Assembly (NCBI GenBank): GCA_017527495.1
Contig: JAFXPY010000042.1
Location: 1-64,000, forward strand
From: Paludibacteraceae bacterium
GTDB taxonomy: Bacteria; Bacteroidota; Bacteroidia; Bacteroidales; Paludibacteraceae
DNA length: 64,000 bases
Direction of reading: 5' to 3'
Shown here: one piece after another, positions 63,191-64,000 of the stretch
Position numbering within the stretch: the stretch's first letter is position 1
Layout of the letters: every line of letters starts with the position of its first letter
Translations under genes and position numbers: made by a program
The notes under the pieces: generated by a model
Told to the model about the DNA's origin: nothing
What the model saw: the letters and a program-made list of their open reading frames with translations, nothing else
Databases searched by the model: none

Positions 63191-64000
63191 AAAGGGAAAA
63201 GGGAAAGGAAGTTGAAAAGTGAAAAGGGAAAGGAAGTTGAAAAGTGAAAAGGGAAAGGAAAATTTTTCCGTTAGGAAATTTCTATTAATAGCATAATGTG
63301 ATTCTTTTTACTACGCCATTTTCCGTTAGGAAATTACTTTTAATAGCATAATGTGATTCTTTTTACTGCGCCATTTTCCGATAGGAAATTTCTACTCACC
63401 ACATCTCTTGCAACGGCGTTAGCCGTTGCATATTAAATCCAAAATGGTGATTAAAAATCATCATGCATAATTTTTTCCGTTAGGAAATTTCTATTAATAG
63501 CATAATGTGATTCTTTTTACTACGCCATTTTCCGTTAGGAAATTTCTACTCACCACATCTCTTTCAACGGCGTTAGCCGTTGCATATTAATAGAAACCAC
63601 GAACCGCCCCTAACAACACAACGGCGTTAGCCGTTGCATATTAAATCCAAAATGGTCATTAAAAATCATCATGCATAATTTTTCCGTTAGGAAATTTCTA
63701 TTAATAGTTGCCAACAATTTAACTATTTGTCGCACACTCGAAAAAGGCAATACGAAAAATTGTCGTACGGTCATCGAAGGTAAAAAAAAATAAATATATA
63801 AAAAATTAACTAAAATACCCCTAAAATGCAAAAAACAAATAAATAATATCAAAAAACATAAAACAACACATTCAAATGCAATAAAAACACTCACTCCATC
63901 AAAAAATAATAAAGAAAATTTTCTTAAAAAAAATAAAAATATTAATTTTGTAACCCCATTAGGTACATTTTTTGGAGAAAATTAAGCCGCACAAAACCAT
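63191..64000. other. Repeat-rich non-coding region at the window end
   Basis: Holds GTGAAAAGGGAAAGGAAGTT repeats (63192-63260), then about seven hairpin elements in two kinds, TTTCC-GTTA-GGAAA (63266, 63320, 63375 with GATA loop, 63474, 63527, 63679) and AACGGC-GTTA-GCCGTT (63412, 63565, 63620). The final 230 bases are very AT-rich with a -7-like TAATTTTG near 63940 pointing right. No gene and no CRISPR repeat unit is seen. Confidence 0.7.

Noticed and set aside
63266..63710. Regularly spaced short repeats at the window end resembling a CRISPR array
   Set aside because: The sequence between hairpins is itself repeated and not unique, spacing varies, and the same hairpins occur all over the window in both orientations.

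Overview
The window comes from a low-GC member of the Bacteroidota, most likely a Bacteroidales-type anaerobe. Evidence: a complete porP-gldK-gldL-gldM-gldN type IX secretion (T9SS) core, PorZ, a T9SS-sorted surface protein, a UppS-BamA-OmpH-OmpH envelope cluster, a fused SpmA-SpmB protein, and promoters of the Bacteroidota type (a -7 element TAnnTTTG, often with TTTG about 19 bases upstream). Genus cannot be fixed from the sequence alone.

Layout. 1-640 is non-coding and rich in small hairpin repeats. 640-10670 holds an S41 protease, RdgB, PorZ, a large T9SS cargo protein and an OmpA/LysM protein. 10671-11416 is non-coding, with ten copies of a 23-bp tandem repeat and a strong terminator. 11417-16240 is a defence and accessory island: a complete DpnII-like GATC restriction-modification operon (dam, endonuclease, second methylase), a compact three-gene operon (49-aa protein, retropepsin-like protease, winged-helix/nuclease-like protein), and a broken second dam. 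16390-38172 is largely conserved core: lipoproteins, FNT channel, queA-truB-uppP-DUF3098-ftsX, the T9SS operon, cobalamin adenosyltransferase, O-methyltransferase, SpmAB, YbeY, SprT-like, then uppS-bamA-ompH-ompH. 38374-42904 is a hexuronate/Entner-Doudoroff group (kdgK, KDPG aldolase, ExuT-like transporter).

43002-63190 is a large type III CRISPR-Cas locus, closest to III-D by gene content. It starts with a WYL regulator and a 40-aa very acidic protein. The effector operon follows: Cas6, an HD-less Cas10 with an intact GGDD motif, a Cas7, a Csx10-like protein, a double Cas7, a TIGR04423-like protein and a TIGR03986-like protein. Next are two tandem CARF nucleases of the Card1/Can2 type, a Csx20-like candidate ring nuclease and a RecD/Pif1-like helicase. 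The adaptation segment has two paralogous unknown proteins, an ExoX-C-like protein, Cas1, a primase-polymerase (CAPP-like) and an N-terminally extended Cas2. A TPR/OB-fold-like protein follows, bracketed by about 120-bp direct repeats. No CRISPR array is visible in the window.

How it may work together (inference from families): Cas10 senses foreign RNA through the RAMP complex and makes cyclic oligoadenylate. The two Card1-like nucleases respond and the Csx20-like protein switches the signal off. Cas1-Cas2 acquire spacers with help from the primase-polymerase and perhaps the helicase and paralogue pair. Two transcription units share an 11-bp-spaced direct repeat at a fixed distance from the -7 element, a plausible operator for the WYL protein. 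Five effector genes and the acidic gene also carry strong AGGAGG ribosome binding sites, which is unusual for this phylum.
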